Origin: Oscillospiraceae bacterium
GTDB taxonomy: Bacteria; Bacillota; Clostridia; Oscillospirales; Ruminococcaceae
Assembly: GCA_018110825.1 (NCBI GenBank)
Contig: JAGBCL010000105.1
Location: 124,001 to 188,000, forward strand
Length of the DNA: 64,000 nucleotides
Direction of reading: 5' to 3'
Positions 31,753-40,422 of the stretch are shown piece after piece. The notes below the pieces were generated by a model, which did not search any database, was not told where the DNA came from, and was given only the letters and a program-made list of their open reading frames with translations. The translations under genes and the position numbers were made by a program. Each line of letters begins with the position of its first letter. Position 1 is the first letter of the stretch.

Positions 31753-32454
31753 TCATCTCCCTGCTTCAATACATATAAATGCTTTTTCCACTTGCTCACG
31801 ATACTTTCTGCTGATAGGAACTTTTTCTCCGTTTTTCATAATTACATAAAGCTTATCAATCCATGATATATTCAATACATTGACAAGGAAACTTTTATTT
31901 GTTTTGATAAAGCGATTTGACACAAGATTTTTCTCATAATCAATCAGCTTTCCGTTAAAGCTGAAAGCTTCATTCTGCATATGTACGGTTATTTCACGCC
32001 CCAACACTTCAATAAACATTATATTTTTCAACGCAAAACGACACTGATTATTTTTATATGGAAAAACAATTGTATGATTGTTCATACAACATTCGTTGAT
32101 TGCGGCTTGAAGCTGCTGTAATCTTATAGCTTTAGGCTGTGTTTTAAGAATATATCGAAATGCTTTTACTTCATAACCATTATATACAAAGCTTTCATAA
32201 CTTGTCAGAAAAATAAGGATGACACTTGAATCAATATCACGTATTCTCTTTGCTGTTTGCAGACCATTCATTTTTCCCATTTCAATATCAAGAATTATTA
32301 TATCAAATAAACCTTTATGAAAATCCTCAATAAGTGCTTCACCTGAATTATATTCAACAACCTCAATATTATCATTATCGGTCTCTATTAAAACAATGTC
32401 ATCCTTCACTTCGTTTATAAAAGCTTGTTCATCATCGCATGCTGCAATTTTCAT
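31753..32454 (-). CDS. agrA: AgrA-type LytTR response regulator
   Basis: This 233-residue regulator has a receiver domain (acidic residues in 'AACDDEQ', phosphoacceptor in 'DIIILDIEMGKMNG', lysine in 'RYILKTQPK') followed by a LytTR DNA-binding domain (about 130-233, 'IMFIEVLGREITVHM' and 'RFIKTNKSFLVN'). It should activate the agr genes and secreted proteins downstream. It is the first gene of the locus; the order agrA-agrC-agrB-agrD1-agrD2 is the reverse of the Staphylococcus order but is common in Clostridia. Confidence 0.93.
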   Translation of the reverse strand: MKIAACDDEQAFINEVKDDIVLIETDNDNIEVVEYNSGEALIEDFHKGLFDIIILDIEMGKMNGLQTAKRIRDIDSSVILIFLTSYESFVYNGYEVKAFRYILKTQPKAIRLQQLQAAINECCMNNHTIVFPYKNNQCRFALKNIMFIEVLGREITVHMQNEAFSFNGKLIDYEKNLVSNRFIKTNKSFLVNVLNISWIDKLYVIMKNGEKVPISRKYREQVEKAFICIEAGR

Positions 32455-32665
32455 AAATATCAGCCCCTGAACATTAAATTTAAAAATAGGTACACTTGGT
32501 TAAAATATACTTGCTTCATTAAGATTTTTCAACAGAAAATGAATAAAAGGGGTGTTTTTTAGAGTGAAACGCATTTTTATACAAAAATATGGGGTTATAA
32601 ATGATTGTAAGTTAAAAATATATAACGATAAATTTTGAAAACTTTCTACAGAATTGTAAATACAA

Positions 32666-32695
32666 ACTCCGATAGTACATATAGACTATCGGAGT
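32666..32695. terminator. Terminator after the DUF4062 gene
   Basis: ACTCCGATAGT pairs perfectly with ACTATCGGAGT around 8 bases, 7 bases past the stop codon of the DUF4062-repeat gene. Confidence 0.88.
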
Positions 32696-32702
32696 AAAAT
32701 AA

Positions 32703-35384
32703 TTATATATTCAACAACCCAGAAATCCTTTTGCGTATAACATAATGTGCATCATTATGCATGTTTAATAAAATATCTTTAAACATTATATCTGTTTTAG
32801 CATTTGTATTGTTCTTATAAATTGTCAGCAAAGTGTTCCTTACTTCTGGAGAATTATCTGTTGATAACTCTCTAAGTTTCAAATATGCAAGATTTGAATG
32901 CTCGGTGTTTGATGAAAGACAATACAGACAATGACATGCATTAGCTCTGACTTCAAACGAGTTATCATTACTCATTAAAAAAGCCAATGCTACTAAAATA
33001 GCATCCGATGTTTTATTGATAGTAAAATATTCTTTTAAACATTCTGATAATGCTATACGTTCAGTATCATTTTTATTATTAAATTCAAGATAATTATAAT
33101 ATAGCTCTTCTATAACATCAATTTGACATATAACTTTAAGCATTAAAAATTTATATCGTACGGTATTTATCGTGCTAATAGTAATAGGAAAGTTATTATG
33201 TGCATTAACATTATTTAACGAGCTAAGAGACGTAATTAATTTTGATGGGATTTCTAATTCTGCTTTAGTGTACTGTACAACAATGGTTATCAAACAATCA
33301 ATACACTTTTCCATCAAATTTACATCCATATCTTGTGTAAATATTTGAATACACAATGGAATTAACTCGTCATCAATAATTGATTTCACCTCTACGACAT
33401 TTAAGTGATTGAAAATAATTGCATTTTTTATAGTAGCAAACGGGTTTGAAGCAAAATCGATATGTACACCAGAATTACGATTGGCTTCTAACTGATTAGC
33501 AATTTCATGTATTTGATTTTGCAATATTTCAGACCAATGGTTATTTTCGCCCATATTAGTTTTAAAAAACAACATTTCTACATCATCAAGACCATTATTA
33601 GGAATATTTTTTAATGCCTTAAATATTTCTTTATTTTGATTAATTAAAACTGCAATATATTGAGGATTTCCATTGTTTTTTACTATGCTATGTGCGTTGG
33701 TTTTAAGTTCTTCACAAAATTCAATTAAGACTTTTGTATTTACAGTTGAAATGTTTAATGTTTCAATAATTGCTGTGAAAATAAAATAATTATATATTAT
33801 TTTCCTTTTTAGCAAATTTGTCAGCATTTTAACAACTTTTTCGCTTTGCATAGCGTCACAAGCATAGTATACTGCTTTAATATATAAATCTACATTATTA
33901 TGATCAATTTGATTAGACTGTGTTAGCATAAAATCAGTAGCAATCTTTATCGAATCATCTGAAAAATACATCATTAGTTTTTTTATAATTATAAATGAAA
34001 TGCTTGGCATTGCAGAAAGCTTCAAAGAAAGTGTTAATAGGTCATCTGCATAATTTATTAAACAAGTATTGATTTTATCCCATTCATGGTCAATAATATG
34101 TTCAACTTTATTTGCATTACCACATAACATAAACAATCTAACTGCATTATATATTAAATCAGCACGTTTATAAATAATACCATATTGATATAAAATTTTA
34201 GCTAAAGCTTCACGTGCTAAAACAATGTGGGTATATGAACCATACAGCATAGATATAAACAAACTATTTTCAAAATTATTCACTATTGCTTTTAAGTTGC
34301 TTCCAAATCTTGATTCATATCGAGATAAGGTAAGTTCTTTTTGATAGTCATCTATAGCATCATTAAACAAATTGGAATAGCATCTATCAAGTCCTGGGAA
34401 AAACAGAAATTCCTTTGAAGAGGACAGTTGCTCTTGATATTGAGGATTATACGGCTGAACCCTCGAAGATATGTTTCTACAATCAATAAGTATATCGTTA
34501 ATTATCCATAGAGGTAAATCCTGTTGGGTTGCTAAATCCAATGCCTCACTCTCAAACCTTAATGCTTGAGAATAATTTTTATTTGCCATACATTTGCAGG
34601 CATCCCATCTTTTAGATAGCCACAAAGTATCTGGATATAAAGTTTTCATAGAGGAAATTAAATTAACTATTTTTTCGCCTTGTGGAAAAGCAGAATTATT
34701 TAATAACCATAAAATCATGTCTTTTCCAATAGCATGCAATTCTGATAATGATTTATTCCTGTTTCGTGTTGGCGGAATAGGAATATTAAGAATATTAAAT
34801 GTTTCTCCGTAACAACTACTGAATTTTTCTAAAATATATTTTGGCACAGTATTATTAAGCTGACTAATATTTGTCAAAGAATAATCTTGCATATTTTCAT
34901 TGGATAATTTGATATGTCTAAACCAATCAATTAATCCATTCATTACATGAATAAATACTATATTTTCAGCATTGTCTTCATCCCTTAAAATATGAAAAGT
35001 ACAGTAATCAGAACTTATTATTTCATTTTTCACTTCCAAAACACTTAAATCTGTACTGTCAGACTCTAAAAAGTAAGCAATTAATTTCTTTTTTGAATTT
35101 TTAACTATATCAAATTCTTGAAGTGTTCCTGCACGTACAGTTCCTTTAATAAACAATATTACTAAATCAGATTCTTCTACTTTATACTTATAGTATTGTG
35201 ACGAAGGAATTGCAGATGAATAATCTTCGATTATAAAAGCATTTATAAAAGGACATTCATTAAGTCGGGATTTAATCTTTCCTCGTAATTCTTTCCACGC
35301 AAATCCATTTTCATCATTCATTGCTGAACTTATAAATACACGTAACTGATTAGTATGATTTATTTCGGTGCATTTATTTGACAT
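32703..35384 (-). CDS. DUF4062 (TIR-like fold) protein with long alpha-helical repeat region
   Basis: An 893-residue cytosolic protein. Residues about 14-165 match the DUF4062 pattern: 'LRVFISSAMNDENGFAWKELR', 'PFINAFIIEDYSSAIPSSQ', 'VEESDLVILFIKG' and 'GTLQEFDIVKNSKKKLIAYF'. DUF4062 is related to TIR/STIR folds and is usually the N-terminus of STAND-type sensors. Here no P-loop or Walker B is visible. Instead the remaining 700 residues are helical: TPR-like in the middle (about 260-420) and HEAT-like at the end ('SFEVRANACHCLYCLSS', 'SPEVRNTLLTIYKNN'). Strongly A+T-rich codons and the setting between agr and mobilisation genes mark it as acquired. Anti-phage function is a plausible inference. 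It has its own terminator. Confidence 0.75.
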   Translation of the reverse strand: MSNKCTEINHTNQLRVFISSAMNDENGFAWKELRGKIKSRLNECPFINAFIIEDYSSAIPSSQYYKYKVEESDLVILFIKGTVRAGTLQEFDIVKNSKKKLIAYFLESDSTDLSVLEVKNEIISSDYCTFHILRDEDNAENIVFIHVMNGLIDWFRHIKLSNENMQDYSLTNISQLNNTVPKYILEKFSSCYGETFNILNIPIPPTRNRNKSLSELHAIGKDMILWLLNNSAFPQGEKIVNLISSMKTLYPDTLWLSKRWDACKCMANKNYSQALRFESEALDLATQQDLPLWIINDILIDCRNISSRVQPYNPQYQEQLSSSKEFLFFPGLDRCYSNLFNDAIDDYQKELTLSRYESRFGSNLKAIVNNFENSLFISMLYGSYTHIVLAREALAKILYQYGIIYKRADLIYNAVRLFMLCGNANKVEHIIDHEWDKINTCLINYADDLLTLSLKLSAMPSISFIIIKKLMMYFSDDSIKIATDFMLTQSNQIDHNNVDLYIKAVYYACDAMQSEKVVKMLTNLLKRKIIYNYFIFTAIIETLNISTVNTKVLIEFCEELKTNAHSIVKNNGNPQYIAVLINQNKEIFKALKNIPNNGLDDVEMLFFKTNMGENNHWSEILQNQIHEIANQLEANRNSGVHIDFASNPFATIKNAIIFNHLNVVEVKSIIDDELIPLCIQIFTQDMDVNLMEKCIDCLITIVVQYTKAELEIPSKLITSLSSLNNVNAHNNFPITISTINTVRYKFLMLKVICQIDVIEELYYNYLEFNNKNDTERIALSECLKEYFTINKTSDAILVALAFLMSNDNSFEVRANACHCLYCLSSNTEHSNLAYLKLRELSTDNSPEVRNTLLTIYKNNTNAKTDIMFKDILLNMHNDAHYVIRKRISGLLNI

Positions 35385-35737
35385 AAAAGCCCTCCTTAAT
35401 CGAAAATTTATTTATAAACATTATAGGTTAATACATTTCATTTGTCAAATGAAAACATAAAAACAATTCTTTCAGCAGCGTTACAAAATAACCAGTAACG
35501 TTGCTTTTTGTTTATGCACATATCCAAACTTTTTGCAAATGGGTTTAAAAATGCTCATTCCCATAGCTGACTTATGAGAGGCAATATATCCGTACATTGC
35601 AATACTGTACCGCACATAATTTTGTGCAGGTGTACAAATTTGTTAATGAGTTCTGTAAATAGACTTAAAAAATCGGGCGAAATTGTAGGTACTTATGAAA
35701 GGGTGCAATGCTCTCTCAGATTTTAATGAAAGGAATT
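35385..35737. other. Intergenic region between the DUF4062 gene and the mobilisation block
   Basis: These 353 bases contain no supported gene. They hold the minus-strand promoter region of the DUF4062 gene (not clearly defined) and a hairpin (35474-35505). The sequence just before the mobilisation genes, including a short frame at 35694 without a ribosome binding site, may be part of the transfer origin. Confidence 0.5.
35474..35510 (+). terminator. Hairpin with T-tract
   Basis: AGCAGCGTTAC pairs with GTAACGTTGCT (one G-T pair) around 10 bases, followed by TTTTTG on the plus strand. No gene on that strand precedes it closely. Confidence 0.6.
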
Positions 35738-35803
35738 ATGCTGATGAATTTAGTTTTGGAGGTGATGAGTGTTTTTGCTTGCGACTATTATTCGCAAGCA
35801 TAG
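35738..35803 (+). CDS. Possible 21-residue leader peptide before mobilisation genes
   Basis: An ATG at 35738 directly follows AAAGGAATT and opens MLMNLVLEVMSVFACDYYSQA, ending at TAG 35803. The last nine codons overlap the first of four hairpins. This is the layout of a leader peptide whose translation could control the downstream fold; it may also be chance within the transfer origin. Confidence 0.4.
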   Translation: MLMNLVLEVMSVFACDYYSQA

Positions 35804-35898
35804 AAATGTAATATTACATTTCGGATTTTTACCCGATTTTTCAGCGGCAATTCCTGCTGGTAAAATCGGGAATAATCAAGGGAACCCTGCCCTTGATT
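35776..35898 (+). repeat. Cluster of four hairpins, probable oriT or leader structure
   Basis: In order: TGCTTGCGA/TCGCAAGCA (35776-35800); the 20-base perfect palindrome from GAAATGTAAT (35803-35822); CCCGATTTT/AAAATCGGG (35832-35870) enclosing CAGC/GCTG; AATCAAGGG/CCCTTGATT (35874-35898). The four structures follow each other almost without gap, 46 bases before the first mobilisation gene. Relaxase substrates commonly consist of such repeats. Confidence 0.65.
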
Positions 35899-35943
35899 TG
35901 CTGATACAGTGAATTAAAACATTTGGAAGAGAGGTAAAATTAA

Positions 35944-36246
35944 ATGGCAAGAAAGAGAAATAAGGAAACGGTATGCAGGGAATATTCGGCTTGTGAAAGT
36001 CGTGAAGCAAGTTTGCTTGCAGAGATTGAAAAGGTGAAAGCCAAGAAAAAAGCTCTTGCTGATGAGCTTGAAGAAATTGAGTTGGCAGAGCGCCGTGAGA
36101 ACAATGACAGGATTGGTGAATTGGTGTACAGGATTTTTGGTGACAACATTTCTCCTGATGAATTTAAGGAAAAGCTTGACGCTATTCTTACCATTGATGA
36201 GGTCAAAGAATTTGCTGAAGCTGATATTAAAAAGGAGGCTTGCTGA
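35944..36246 (+). CDS. Small charged mobilisation-associated protein (DUF3847-like)
   Basis: A 100-residue hydrophilic protein starting MARKRNKETVCREYSACESR after GAGAGG. Residues about 22-55 are a lysine/glutamate-rich helix, likely coiled coil ('EIEKVKAKKKALADELEEIELAERR'), and the C-terminal half 'RIFGDNISPDEFKEKLDAILT' is a small helical domain. Proteins of this size and composition regularly precede MobC in Firmicutes mobilisable elements. Its TGA at 36244 abuts the TTG start of the MobC gene. Confidence 0.65.
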   Translation: MARKRNKETVCREYSACESREASLLAEIEKVKAKKKALADELEEIELAERRENNDRIGELVYRIFGDNISPDEFKEKLDAILTIDEVKEFAEADIKKEAC

Positions 36247-36582
36247 TTGATAAGACAGAACCGCAAGTACAAAAATCTTACGTTTACTTTTGAGGAATGG
36301 GAACGGATTGAGAAATTATCCGCTGAATGCGGAATGAAAACTGCGACATATATTAAGCACATAGCTTTGAACGGAAAGGTTGTTAATCTTGATTTGCACG
36401 GCTGTCACGAGTTCGTTTCTGCTTTGAATAAAATCGGCAGCAACGTTAATCAGATTGCAAAGGTCGCCAATGCAAGCGGATATGCAACCGCTGACGAACT
36501 TCGTCAGCTTGAAAGATTTCGGGAGGAAGTATGCCGTATATCAAGTGCATATCTGTCAGAAATTCAGTTAAAGGCTGCCTGA
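36247..36582 (+). CDS. mobC: MobC-family relaxosome protein
   Basis: A 111-residue protein with a TTG start at 36247 (AAGGAGG 8 bases upstream) and the MobC pattern: 'LTFTFEEWERIEKLSAECGMKTATYIKHIAL' followed by 'LNKIGSNVNQIAKVANASG'. MobC helps the relaxase open the transfer origin. The gene overlaps the relaxase gene by 52 bases, which is usual for this pair. Confidence 0.88.
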   Translation: MIRQNRKYKNLTFTFEEWERIEKLSAECGMKTATYIKHIALNGKVVNLDLHGCHEFVSALNKIGSNVNQIAKVANASGYATADELRQLERFREEVCRISSAYLSEIQLKAA

Positions 36583-38261
36583 AATACATTGCTAATCCCG
36601 ATAAAACCGAGGGGCAGTTTTATCTTTCGGGGGTAAACTGCTCCGAGGATATTTCGATTGCTGAAAAGGAATTTTGTTTGACCTATCAGAATTATTCGCA
36701 CAAGAAATTTTATGAAAAGCCAACCGACAATGGCAAATCGTCTGTTAAAGCCTTTCACATTATTCAGTCCTTTGCAAAAGGTGAATGTGATGCAGGGGTT
36801 GCACATAAAATCGGTTTGGAATGGGTTCAAAAGGCTTTCGGAGAGAACTTTCAGGCTGTTGTTGCAACTCATACTGGCCGTGACTGCGTTCATAATCATA
36901 TTTGTTTGTGTCCCTATGATTTGGACGGAAAGAAATTTAACAGCAACAAAAGAAATCTTGAAAATATCCGACGGGTTTCAGATGAGCTTTGCCGTGCATA
37001 TGGAATTAACAAAATGGAACGTATTATGGCTGAAGAAAATCACGCCCGTGTTGGAGTAAGCTACGGAGAGTGGATACATCGTAAGCGTGGCACGTCGTGG
37101 AAAGAAATTGTCCGAAGCAGAATTGATTTGCTTATTAAAACTGTTCCTGATTTTGCAAGCCTGCTGGAAGAATTAGAACGGCAGGGCTGTACTGTTAAGC
37201 GTGGGAAATATATTTCTGTGAAGCTTCCAGAACAGCAGAGGTTTGTCAGGCTGAAAACCTTGGGTATGGATTACACCGAAGGAAATCTGCGGAGGAGAAT
37301 TCGGGAATATATTGAATTGCTTCCTAAGGTTAAGACCGTTGCGGAAATTATTGCAGAGGTTATGGGGCAATTCGATTTTCAGACAAGGAAGTTTTCTTTT
37401 GCAAAAAGCGTACAGAATACAACGGCTATGCTTGCAAATCAGCTTAATATTGTCAACGGCGAAGGTTTGACCTCCGTTTCTATGGTTAAGGACAAGCTGT
37501 CAGAGGTTGAAAAGCTTGCTGAAGAAACACAGTTACAGCTTGATGATTTGGAGGACAAGAAAAAATCTGCCGAGGAAGTTATTTCTGCGGCAGAACGGTA
37601 TTTCAAAAAGTATGGTATGTTCGGAAAGTCAAAGCAATATCCGAAGGCTTCACAAAAGGCTGACAGGGAATTGCTTGACAGGTTTGGAGTAAAGTCTGCT
37701 GATGATGTCGAAAAGCTTCGGACGGATATTGAAAAATATTCATACGAAATTTCTGTTTTGCAGACTTCTGTTGATGAAATCCGTAATCGGATTGATGATT
37801 ACAAAAGTATTCTTGAAGCTTGTTCGGGTGAGGATTACATATCAAGACTTGTGCGGCTTGCCCGTGAGAAAATGGACGAGCAGGAGAAAATCAAGCTGAA
37901 AAAGCTGGAAAAGGAAACTTATGAAGTGTATTATCCGTGCAGTGGGAAAAGCTTGGTTTATGATGATCTTGAACGTATTCCGAATATTGATGATTATTTC
38001 AAGGACATCGAAGGCAGCTGGTTTGATGTTGAGGGTGAAAGCGTTGGCGACAAACTTGAAAATATTTGCAGAAGCCGTTCAAATATTGGGGTTGGTGCTG
38101 TGATTGTTATAAATGGTCAGAAAGCATATTTTGTGGATAGGACTATGTTTAAGGCTGTTCCTGATTTTATGAGGTCGAGGGAAGAGCAAATCAGAATTGA
38201 ACGGGAAAAGATAAAACAAAAGGAAAAACAAAGTGCTGTGAGGAAAACTCACGGAAGATAA
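36531..38261 (+). CDS. MOBP-type relaxase/mobilisation nuclease
   Basis: This 576-residue protein has an N-terminal relaxase domain with the metal-binding histidine motif 'ATHTGRDCVHNHICL' (about 113-127) and an upstream region 'AFHIIQSFAKGE'. The first tyrosine near the N-terminus, Y3, or Y19 in 'LKYIANPDKTEG' could be the nicking residue. The middle (about 310-430) is coiled coil. It would nick the transfer origin, probably the hairpin cluster at 35776. No type IV secretion genes are present in the window, so the element is mobilisable rather than self-transmissible unless they lie elsewhere. Confidence 0.88.
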   Translation: MPYIKCISVRNSVKGCLKYIANPDKTEGQFYLSGVNCSEDISIAEKEFCLTYQNYSHKKFYEKPTDNGKSSVKAFHIIQSFAKGECDAGVAHKIGLEWVQKAFGENFQAVVATHTGRDCVHNHICLCPYDLDGKKFNSNKRNLENIRRVSDELCRAYGINKMERIMAEENHARVGVSYGEWIHRKRGTSWKEIVRSRIDLLIKTVPDFASLLEELERQGCTVKRGKYISVKLPEQQRFVRLKTLGMDYTEGNLRRRIREYIELLPKVKTVAEIIAEVMGQFDFQTRKFSFAKSVQNTTAMLANQLNIVNGEGLTSVSMVKDKLSEVEKLAEETQLQLDDLEDKKKSAEEVISAAERYFKKYGMFGKSKQYPKASQKADRELLDRFGVKSADDVEKLRTDIEKYSYEISVLQTSVDEIRNRIDDYKSILEACSGEDYISRLVRLAREKMDEQEKIKLKKLEKETYEVYYPCSGKSLVYDDLERIPNIDDYFKDIEGSWFDVEGESVGDKLENICRSRSNIGVGAVIVINGQKAYFVDRTMFKAVPDFMRSREEQIRIEREKIKQKEKQSAVRKTHGR

Positions 38262-38361
38262 ATTTAGTGCAATTGTAATGAAAAAGACGCTTCACTTTAG
38301 TGCTTTACCACGTTGAATTTTTGTTTTGATTATGATATAATAAAAAGGAGGACACCGTTAT

Positions 38362-38586
38362 TTGACATACAGAACTATCAAAATTACAGTGCCTAGGAGG
38401 GCGCTGTATGACCACTATCGCAAGGGCACATCGCTTATTGTAAAAATATCCGCTGTTGACGGTGAGTCGGATTTGCGTGATGAATATGCGCTTGCGGAGT
38501 TGGTTTACACACTTAACCATTCGGGACGAAAGGATGATGCTTGTGAAAATAATCGAACAGATGAAAATGAGGGGTGTTGTGCCTAA
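38362..38586 (+). CDS. Small recombinase-associated protein
   Basis: A 74-residue protein with a TTG start after AAAAAGGAGG. 'TYRTIKITVPRRALYDHYRKG' suggests a small beta-strand DNA-binding fold, but no family is certain. Its stop overlaps the presumed GTG start of the large serine recombinase by 8 bases, so the two are coupled; it may act as a recombination directionality or accessory factor. Confidence 0.55.
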   Translation: MTYRTIKITVPRRALYDHYRKGTSLIVKISAVDGESDLRDEYALAELVYTLNHSGRKDDACENNRTDENEGCCA

Positions 38587-40348
38587 GGCGGTTTTGTACG
38601 CACGCTTTTCCTCAGACAATCAGCGTGACGAATCAATTGACGCACAGCTTCGTGCGATGACAAAATTCTGTCAGGACAATGAGGTTGTTATGGTCGGAGA
38701 ATATGTTGACCGTGCAAAATCTGCTACGACAGATGACCGCCCTGAATTTCTCAGAATGATTTCTGATGCTGAACAGCGTAACTTCAACATTGTTCTTGTT
38801 CACAAGCTTGACCGCTTTGCAAGAAACCGTTTTGACAGCAGCAATTACAGAAACAAGCTTAAAAAGCAGAATGTTTCTCTTGTAAGTGTGCTTGAAAATC
38901 TTGACGATTCACCTGAAAGCATTATTATGGAATCTCTGCTTGATGGTATGGCAGAATATTACTCGAAAAATCTCGCTCGTGAGGTACGAAAGGGGCACAA
39001 TGAAAATGCTTTGCAATGCAAGCACAACGGCGGACGTCCGCCATTCGGCTTCAAGGTCAATCCTGAAACACAGTGCTATGAAATAGATGAAAATGAAGCT
39101 GAAGCGGTACGATATATTTTCAATAGTATAAGTGAGGGCAAAAGCTACAATGCTGTGATTGCTGACCTTAACGCTAAAGGATTTCGGACAAGAAGCGGAA
39201 ATTTATTCGGCAAGAATAGCTTATATGATATGCTTCACAACGAGAAATACAAGGGTGTTTACATTTACAACCGCCGTGCCGCAAAGGATGCTGACGGAAA
39301 ATTCAACAGCCGCCTGAACAAGTTTGATGATGAGATAATCCGAATTGAGGGCGGTATGCCGAGAATTATTGATGATGAGCTTTTTGAAAGCGTGAACAAG
39401 ATAATTACGTCAAGAAAACGGCTGAAAAGCTATGGCGGCAGTACGCAGAAATATTTACTGACAGGCAGAATTTTCTGCGGCAACTGCGGCAGTGCATACT
39501 GCGGGGGAATACGATATTCGGGCAAAAAGCACACGCCTTATGTTTCATACACCTGCTCGTCTAAACAGCGACAGGCAGGGGTGAAGTGCAGAACAAAGGA
39601 AATCCGAAGGGAATATATCGAAAGCTTTGTACTTAATGAAATTCTCAGGGCAATTCTCTCCGACGAGAATATTCCCCGAATTGTTTCATATTATCAGGAT
39701 TTCTGCACACGTCAGAACAAGAGTGCAATAAATGAACTGAAGTTTCTCAGTGATAAGCTTGACGATTGCGAAGGAAGGATAAAAAATCTTGTTTCCGTAA
39801 TTTCCAAATCGGGCAACGCTTCGCTGATTTCCGCACTTGAAGAAGCGGAGGCTGAAAAGGTACAGCTTTTGTCTGACATTGCAAAGACGGAAAAGAACAC
39901 AAAAGCCTCGGCACTCACAGAAGATGAGATTACCGAGGCATACAAAAGGGCACGGAAATTATTCGCTGGCGCAAGCACGGAACAGAAGCGGCAGCTTATA
40001 AATTTATATCTGGACAAGGTGCTGATTTTTGATGATTATGTGGAAGTGTATGTAAATACACTTCCCATTACTATACGGGAAAGATTGATAAAAAGCTTTA
40101 AAAAGCGTGAACGGATTAAGCTGTTGGCTTGTGAGAAATACTATGATTTTTACCATACTATTGACCCAAAATCAATTGCGGAATTTTCAAGTCGGGGCAA
40201 TGGTAATAAAAAAGTCCGCAAGCAAGCTTTTTTGAAGCCTGTTGCGGATTTTTCTGGTCGAGGTGACGGGATTCGAACCCACGGCCTCTTCGTCCCGAAC
40301 GAAGCGCTCTACCAAACTGAGCCACACCTCGATAATTTCAACGGTTAA
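38579..40348 (+). CDS. Large serine recombinase, reading antisense into tRNA-Pro
   Basis: Start chosen at GTG 38579, 5 bases after GAGGGG, opening VPKAVLYARFSSDNQR; an upstream in-frame ATG is possible. Domains: resolvase catalytic domain with the active serine in 'YARFSS', 'DRFARNRFDS' and 'EYYSKNLAREV'; recombinase domain with 'AVIADLNAKGFRTRSG' and 'HNEKYKGVYIYNRR'; zinc ribbon with 'CGNCGSAYCGG' and 'YTCSSKQRQAGVKC'; coiled-coil C-terminus. The last 55 or so residues, from about 40180, include the non-protein-like 'SGRGDGIRTHGLFVPNEA', which is the antisense translation of the tRNA-Pro gene. The natural C-terminus probably ends near 'SIAEF', with chromosomal sequence supplying the rest after integration. 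Confidence 0.88.
   Translation: MPKAVLYARFSSDNQRDESIDAQLRAMTKFCQDNEVVMVGEYVDRAKSATTDDRPEFLRMISDAEQRNFNIVLVHKLDRFARNRFDSSNYRNKLKKQNVSLVSVLENLDDSPESIIMESLLDGMAEYYSKNLAREVRKGHNENALQCKHNGGRPPFGFKVNPETQCYEIDENEAEAVRYIFNSISEGKSYNAVIADLNAKGFRTRSGNLFGKNSLYDMLHNEKYKGVYIYNRRAAKDADGKFNSRLNKFDDEIIRIEGGMPRIIDDELFESVNKIITSRKRLKSYGGSTQKYLLTGRIFCGNCGSAYCGGIRYSGKKHTPYVSYTCSSKQRQAGVKCRTKEIRREYIESFVLNEILRAILSDENIPRIVSYYQDFCTRQNKSAINELKFLSDKLDDCEGRIKNLVSVISKSGNASLISALEEAEAEKVQLLSDIAKTEKNTKASALTEDEITEAYKRARKLFAGASTEQKRQLINLYLDKVLIFDDYVEVYVNTLPITIRERLIKSFKKRERIKLLACEKYYDFYHTIDPKSIAEFSSRGNGNKKVRKQAFLKPVADFSGRGDGIRTHGLFVPNEALYQTEPHLDNFNG
40210..40253 (-). terminator. Terminator of tRNA-Pro
   Basis: TCCGCAA (40215-40221) pairs with TTGCGGA (40242-40248), with a longer interrupted stem inside; TTTTTT follows on the minus strand. 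It is 2 bases past the tRNA 3' end, inside the recombinase frame on the other strand. Confidence 0.8.
40255..40331 (-). tRNA. tRNA-Pro (anticodon CGG)
   Basis: A 77-base cloverleaf: acceptor CGAGGTG/CACCTCG, discriminator A and encoded CCA; anticodon stem CTTCG/CGAAG with loop TTCGGGA, anticodon CGG; T-arm GTGGGTTCGAATCCCGT with GGTTCGAAT in place. Its own promoter is at 40350-40378. Confidence 0.97.
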
Positions 40349-40349
40349 T

Positions 40350-40378
40350 ATTATAGCACAGAAAAGCTGATTTGTAAA
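40350..40378 (-). promoter_or_regulatory. Promoter of tRNA-Pro
   Basis: Minus-strand TTTACA (40378-40373), 17 bases, TATAAT (40355-40350) with TGC before it. The recombinase stop codon is at 40348. Confidence 0.82.
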
Positions 40379-40422
40379 GTGGTTTTTGAAAATTTTGCCG
40401 ATGCCCTTTGGGGTGGAATTTG

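Noticed and set aside
35694..35803. 36-codon frame beginning at 35694 before the mobilisation genes
   Set aside because: No ribosome binding site precedes it, whereas the overlapping frame at 35738 has a good one.
19949..40206. Octamer AATGGTAA at 19949 and 40199 as attachment-site repeats of the 20-40 kb island
   Set aside because: Eight bases in A+T-rich DNA is expected by chance and the left boundary is not otherwise defined.
40255..40331. Protein segment GRGDGIRTHGLFVPNE at the end of the recombinase as a functional domain
   Set aside because: It is the exact antisense translation of tRNA-Pro(CGG); the tRNA has a complete cloverleaf and its own promoter and terminator.
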